Shown here in pieces: positions 59,604-64,000 of a stretch of DNA of 64,000 bases. A program made the translations under genes and the position numbers. Numbering within the stretch: the stretch's first letter is position 1; every line of letters starts with the position of its first letter. Below the pieces are notes generated by a model that had not been told where the DNA came from, did no database searches, and saw only the letters and a program-made list of their open reading frames with translations. Origin of the DNA: Mytilus trossulus (taxonomy: Eukaryota; Mollusca; Bivalvia; Mytilida; Mytilidae); the NCBI RefSeq assembly GCF_036588685.1, contig NC_086386.1, positions 20,666,931 through 20,730,930 on the forward strand, read 5' to 3'.

Positions 59604-60347
59604 TCACCATAACGTACTATCCCAACATATATTTAAAAGTGTACACATAGGACAAAATGGTTTGAGAAAATCACAATCCATGTCATGTCGTATTCGTATT
59701 CGTCTTGTCGTTATAAAATTTGAAATTAAATTCAGTATTATATCCAATGAAAAGGTAGCTGTAGTAACGATAGAAAAGATTGTCATACTCCATTTTGTAA
59801 GAGACAAACAATACAGTAGTAACAGAATATCCAGTACTATGTCTTGTTGTTTATAATTTGCTCCTAATTTCAGAAATAGTATGATGTCTTCTTTATGATA
59901 AACACACATACAAAAACAAAGAACTGAGATGATCATTTGAGTTAGGTATATAACAGTTACACACACTATTGCCATAGAATCTTGTTCCTCAGTAATGACG
60001 TCTTTGTTTATGATACAAATAACTATGAATACAGATACGTTGACGATAGTTCCTAATATGAGACGACCATAAAACAATAAGATGTCATTTCGTTGAAAGA
60101 ATGCCTTTCCTTAAACAGACAAAACATCAGTAACAACGAAGATGAAATATCCAAATAGAATTCGAAAGGCATATTTACTGGTATTAGGACAAATCGTGCA
60201 CATACAAAATAATATAAAGTCAGTTTTAATTACATGTAAATTAAGATTGTCATACAAGATTGTCACAGGAAGTAAAATGTGTAATTTGTAATTGGATGAG
60301 TGACGTGGCAAATAATGTATTTCCGTTATGAACATGTATATAAACAC
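59604..60347 (-). pseudogene. Multi-pass membrane protein frame with one in-frame stop (unrecognised)
   Basis: One reading frame runs on the minus strand from 60347 to 59604 with a single TAA at about 60111-60113. Before it: MFIYMFITEIHYLPRHSSNY ... FGYFIFVVTDVLSV; after it: GKAFFQRNDILLFYGRLILG, FVIVICIINK-like and ITEEQDSMAIVCVTVIYLTQ. At least five hydrophobic stretches of 18-22 residues are separated by short charged loops, and the last 40 residues are basic and Cys-rich (TTRRIRIRHDMDCDF ... PFCPMC). The hydrophobic rhythm continues across the stop, so it reads like a point mutation (for example CAA to TAA) or a sequence error in a longer gene. I do not recognise the family. Further hydrophobic minus frames at 60869-61183 may be upstream exons or unrelated. 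Confidence 0.4.
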
Positions 60348-60868
60348 TGACTCATAATATTGGAAAACAAAATATCCAGATAAAATGTTTACTAAATAGA
60401 TTTAGAAATTAAGTGCGCTACATTTTTTTACTTTGTTTAAATCAAAGCGTTCTGTTTTTATTTATAAGAATGCGCTACAAATGAAAAGCAATTGTATTTT
60501 ATTGCTGTATGTATTGCATGTAAGACATTCCTTATAATATAAAGAACGAACAGTTTATTTTGCTGATGTAAAGTTTTTATGAAAATGTTAAAAGTGCATT
60601 AACTACGAGACATAAATAAGATTGTATAATGTTCAGCTATCGATGAAAGTGAAAGAATGAAACAATAATTAGCTTTTAGCAGCTAATTTTGTTCCATTTG
60701 TCAAAACAAACAAAGAAACATTGCCAATGAATTATTGACATGCAAGTAAGCTATTTAATCTCATTGAATACTTTTAGGTTTAACACATTTTAATTTCTCA
60801 AAGTAGAACGAACCAGATACACGGAAAACATACTTAACTTCTCAACAATACAGTATATATAGTACAAA

Positions 60869-61183
60869 TTATTTGTTAGCATGCTTTTTTAACATGAATA
60901 ACATAAATGCATGTAATACTATAAAAAAGGAAAGGGGATACGGTAGAACACAAATGTATAGATTAATGAAATAATTAAATGTTCCTTTTTTGTTCAATAA
61001 AAAGAACTGGGTATCGCAAAACAAATAAATATATTTTATAGTCTCTAAAACAGGTGTCACTGTAATTATTGATATCAAAACAAAAAGTTCAAATAAAGCT
61101 ATGAAAGAAATAAAGTCTTCTGACAAAGACAAAAGCGAAACAAATGAAAGCTCACTCTTAATTAAAATGGGATCTCGCAGCAC
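60869..61183 (-). other. Hydrophobic open frame (unrecognised)
   Basis: A minus-strand frame with two or three hydrophobic stretches (LLSLSEDFISFIALFELFVL, ISIITVTPVL; LYICVLPYPLSFFIVLHAFM). It is open upstream as far as a TAA near 61195. It could be a 5' exon of the membrane protein at 59604-60347 (phase and splice sites not established) or chance. Confidence 0.2.
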
Positions 61184-61200
61184 AAAAAGGACCAGTTAAC

Positions 61201-61257
61201 AATTACACCATATATAAAGAGTACCATTACACCATATATAAAGAGTACCATTACACC
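61201..61257 (+). repeat. 24-bp tandem repeat, about 2.3 units
   Basis: ACACCATATATAAAGAGTAC followed by CATT occurs twice and a third copy starts. Confidence 0.85.
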
Positions 61258-62060
61258 TATGAATATATGTACATCTGAATGTTTCACATGGCTGATCCAC
61301 GTGTAAAATGGCACAACAAAGAGAAAGAGTTTTTATTTCAATAAACTTAAGAATACTGTTAATATTTGAATGTCTCATTTTAAAAACAGTTCTGAAAATA
61401 ATAAAAGGGTCCATACTGTTTCCATTTCTTTAGTAATAAAAAAAATGCAAGTACTTGCATTGCAAATAGGTGTGCGTTCGAACCGGCAGACAAAGCAGCC
61501 AATAATGTAGTGCTGGTGTGACGCATATACAACACGGAACTAACCAAACTTATTAATTCTTCTACATTCAGGTCCGTACGCTTTAGAAAGTCAAATTGTT
61601 AACAAGCATATCACTGCCACTACCCAGATTGAAGCCTCTTTCGAACATCTAAAAGTCCCTATTACAATGTATGTACTGGTTACCGAAATTACCCAAATAA
61701 CATTTAAATTCCGTTGCATTCCGCATCTAGTAAGTGTTCTTCTAATAACATATCAGTATTTCTAACGACCTCCCTTACAACTACCAAATAACTTATTATG
61801 AACTTATGTAATAAATCTGATGAAAATTATAATATTAATTAGTTTAAATGTGTTAACAATTCTTTAGAGATTTTAGATAAAAAAAAAACATGCTTTTGAT
61901 GGACATTTTAATTAGGCTGACAGTTATATTTTTTCTACTCGCTACACTATACTTCAACACAATCTAATCAAGAAAAGTTTTCATATTTAATAAAATGGTC
62001 TTTTGTAAATTCTCATTAACAAAGGAATTTGCTGTAATTTGTTTAAAGCCTTCTCCTGTA
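61258..62060. other. Spacer
   Basis: No gene. At 61472-61490 GTGCGTTCGAACC resembles a Pol III B box, but no A box is found at the right distance. Some sequence before 62060 may be decayed RT continuing from 62094. Confidence 0.35.
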
Positions 62061-62093
62061 ACGACAAATTGACGGAATGCTAGATGCACTTAC

Positions 62094-62290
62094 GTGAAAT
62101 GTGAAGATATGATTGAAGCTTTAAATTTTCTTCTGGATAATATAAATGTACGTTTCGGCGATAAAATGTATCGACAGGTAGTAGGTATTCCTATGGGCAT
62201 AAACAGGGCCTCTGTAATAGCAAATTTATTCTTGTGTTGCTATGAATCTCAATTGATGACCAACATCAGTATAGACACGTTACAGTTGGT
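62094..62290 (+). pseudogene. Reverse transcriptase fragment (GIPMGT family)
   Basis: MIEALNFLLDNINVRFGDKM, YRQVVGIPMGINRASVIANL, FLCCYESQL fits the RT family block with GIPMGTNCAPLLADLFLYSYE. The NCAP of the consensus is NRAS here. The open frame goes on to 62465 without further RT motifs, including no YxDD. Confidence 0.72.
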
Positions 62291-62800
62291 TTGTACAACA
62301 ACTATTTTTGTGAGCAGCGTAAAATTACTAATTCTACCAGGCCTTTTTATAGAAATAAAAAATATTGAAACCCTCATATATCGCATGTATATGGCACTCT
62401 GTCTTGTTCTTATAAGGACTTGTTATAGTACTTTTAATACATTAAACAAATTCATTGTATGCTAATGGAGAACTAAAGATCAAAAGATACAACGTCCTTC
62501 TTGCTTTTTTCGTCTTAAAGTCATCGTCAGGTCAGCCATTCTTCATCGTTCGTTAATTATACCGTATAATTATGTTTGCAATATATATTTTATTATTTTC
62601 ATATCATTTTCAAATCTCATCTACAAATAAAGATGCACAAACAAATTATTCTGCTATAAATCTTTAACATATAGTTAACCATACTTATTACAAATTATAA
62701 AATACAAAGTCAGTAACAGAATACAGAGTACATCTGCATTGAGCTCTATTATCAATGCTTGACCATTTTTTTTAATCTTATTGCTTTACTGGTAGAGCAC
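62291..62800. other. Spacer between RT fragments
   Basis: The end of the open frame 62094-62465 and AT-rich sequence; nothing else is seen. Confidence 0.4.
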
Positions 62801-62804
62801 AAAT

Positions 62805-64000
62805 TCACAGAGACCATGTCAACCCTATAATAATAGTTAAGCCATCCAATTGCTTCAGCAACAGATGGGACTGTAAATCTAACTCTACATAAATAAACAA
62901 TGATAAATGCAACATATTTTCACCACCATTCATTTCAAGGTGATCTGCCAATAGAACCTTCCATGAGGAATAATTGGTGGGGTCTAAAACTTGTTTAACC
63001 CAAGATAGCTTACGTGATTTTTTAAATGATTCAATATGTGGCATTTTTACACCACCATCCTCGTAATTTGAGATAAGTATATTTCTTTTAATTTTGTCCC
63101 CTTTACCATACCACACAAATCTGTATAGCATAGATTGTATCTGCTTTAATATATCTGGGGATGGATCTGGTAAAACAGTAAAACATTGAATTAGAATTGG
63201 TAGGGCGAGAGTTTTAACAACTACAATTTCCCATATATAGTAATATTTCTAAATGACCAGTCACTTAAAAGATTTTTTACTTTTTGAATTTTTCTAAATA
63301 ATTATCAACACATATATCAACTTTTGACAAACACTATTGAATGCCTAGGAGTTCGAAATTTCCTGAATGATTCCATATTATTGTTTTATTTGTGTTTAGC
63401 TCCTCACCACAGCCCCTTTTTGCCCCAATCCATATAACTTTTTTTTTCAAAATTATCTTTCAAACCAGAGCATGAGTAAAACAAGTCTATCTTATTTAGA
63501 GCACTGTTGAGAGATTCTTCACTATCATCCAGGATCAAAGTCGAATCATGAGCATACTGACTGAGTAAAAATTCAGAATTCTTAATCTTTATACTATAAA
63601 TGTTGTTGTCATATTTTTATTGATGCACTAAGCAGTTCCAAACATAAAATAAAAAGATAGGGAGACAATGCATCCCCTTGTCGTACCCCCTTTCTATTAC
63701 AAAAAAATCAGATAGATAGCCATTATTTTGAATGCAGCTTTTTGAATTGTAGTAAAGGATTGTGAACCATTTCACTATTGCGTCCCCAAAACCTAGAAAT
63801 TTCAAGGTTTCACATATGAAGTTCCACTCAAGAGAGTCGAAGGCTTTTTCAAAGTCCAACAAGACAAGCAAGCCAGGCATATCTTCATCATCTACTTTTT
63901 TCAAGAGGTCATACATAAGTCTTGTACACATACCAATATATCTGCCTTCCATAAAGCCAGTTTGAGTTTCACTAATCAGGTGATCAAGGACTTTTTTGAT
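62805..64000 (-). pseudogene. L1/Tx1-like LINE reverse transcriptase, broken, runs off the window
   Basis: On the minus strand from 63965: TGFMEGRYIGMCTRLMYDLL, PGLLVLLDFEKAFDSLEWNF (the RT motif with the first catalytic Asp), WFTILYYNSKSCIQNNGYLS, then a damaged RG-x-RQGDPLSP block (ERGYDKGMHCLPIFLF). After frame changes, SQYAHDSTLILDDSEESLNS marks the YADD motif with the first Asp replaced by His (63542-63556). Further on, LPDPSPDILKQIQSMLYRFV, WYGKGDKIKRN and YEDGGVKMPHIESF correspond to the thumb region. Several stops make it non-functional. The 5' end of ORF2 lies beyond the window. Confidence 0.85.

Noticed and set aside
61465..61540. tRNA gene suggested by a B-box-like GTGCGTTCGAACC
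   Set aside because: No A box or acceptor stem at the proper distance.
36..64000. CRISPR arrays, operons, bacterial promoters or terminators
   Set aside because: Introns, LINEs, SINE and satellites show animal nuclear DNA; the tandem repeats lack the repeat-spacer pattern.

Overview
The window looks like nuclear DNA of a marine mussel (Mytilidae, probably Mytilus). It is very AT-rich, its genes are split into short exons by long GT-AG introns, and most of it is dispersed and tandem repeats of kinds I know from Mytilus sequence. The organism call is from recognition, not from a search. There are no operons, and the long open frames are mostly remnants of retroelements.

Host genes I can support are few and fragmentary. 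(1) A dCMP deaminase gene (DCTD) on the + strand, 28235-33802, in four exons that join in frame, including a 33-nt micro-exon; the zinc site is complete. (2) Two adjoining + strand exons of a GPR158/GPR179-like orphan receptor ectodomain (44003-44135, 44994-45047). (3) Three 3'-terminal + strand exons (53244-55312) of a protein with PHD-type zinc modules followed by a DUF6589-like domain. (4) One orphan exon with a GNAT acetyltransferase core (12130-12265). (5) A minus-strand multi-pass membrane frame with one in-frame stop (59604-60347), unrecognised. (6) Two paralogous minus-strand exon-like segments (23755-23895, 50668-50821) inside a duplicated block.

Mobile DNA dominates. 533-1180 is the 5' end of a LINE whose hydrophobic leader runs into a 2A ribosome-skipping motif. 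7439-7905 and 62805-64000 (minus) are pieces of L1/Tx1-like LINEs. 8578-9150, 25502-26090 (minus), 34800-35160 and 62094-62290 are pieces of a separate reverse transcriptase group with the GIPMGTNCAP type motif, probably Penelope-like. Hammerhead ribozymes, which are known partners of Penelope-like elements and of retrozymes, occur here: two with an intact core (39315-39362 and 47529-47575, both minus), one with a single core change (45750-45796, plus) and three or more decayed copies.

Tandem and other repeats: a 40-bp minisatellite (13345-14550), an 11-unit array of about 168 bp with G-runs (18280-20090), a nested element with matching ends (21742-23404), a repeat with a period of about 503 bp (40416-42932), and a 563-bp array (51150-53062) whose relatives at 31514-32502 form a palindrome with arms of about 250 bp. 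A tRNA-derived SINE head lies at 32575-32705 (minus), a 60-bp fold-back at 29152-29305, and several local duplications are present.

The genes do not form a pathway. The picture is of neighbouring or nested mussel genes whose introns and spacers have filled with retroelement and satellite debris.
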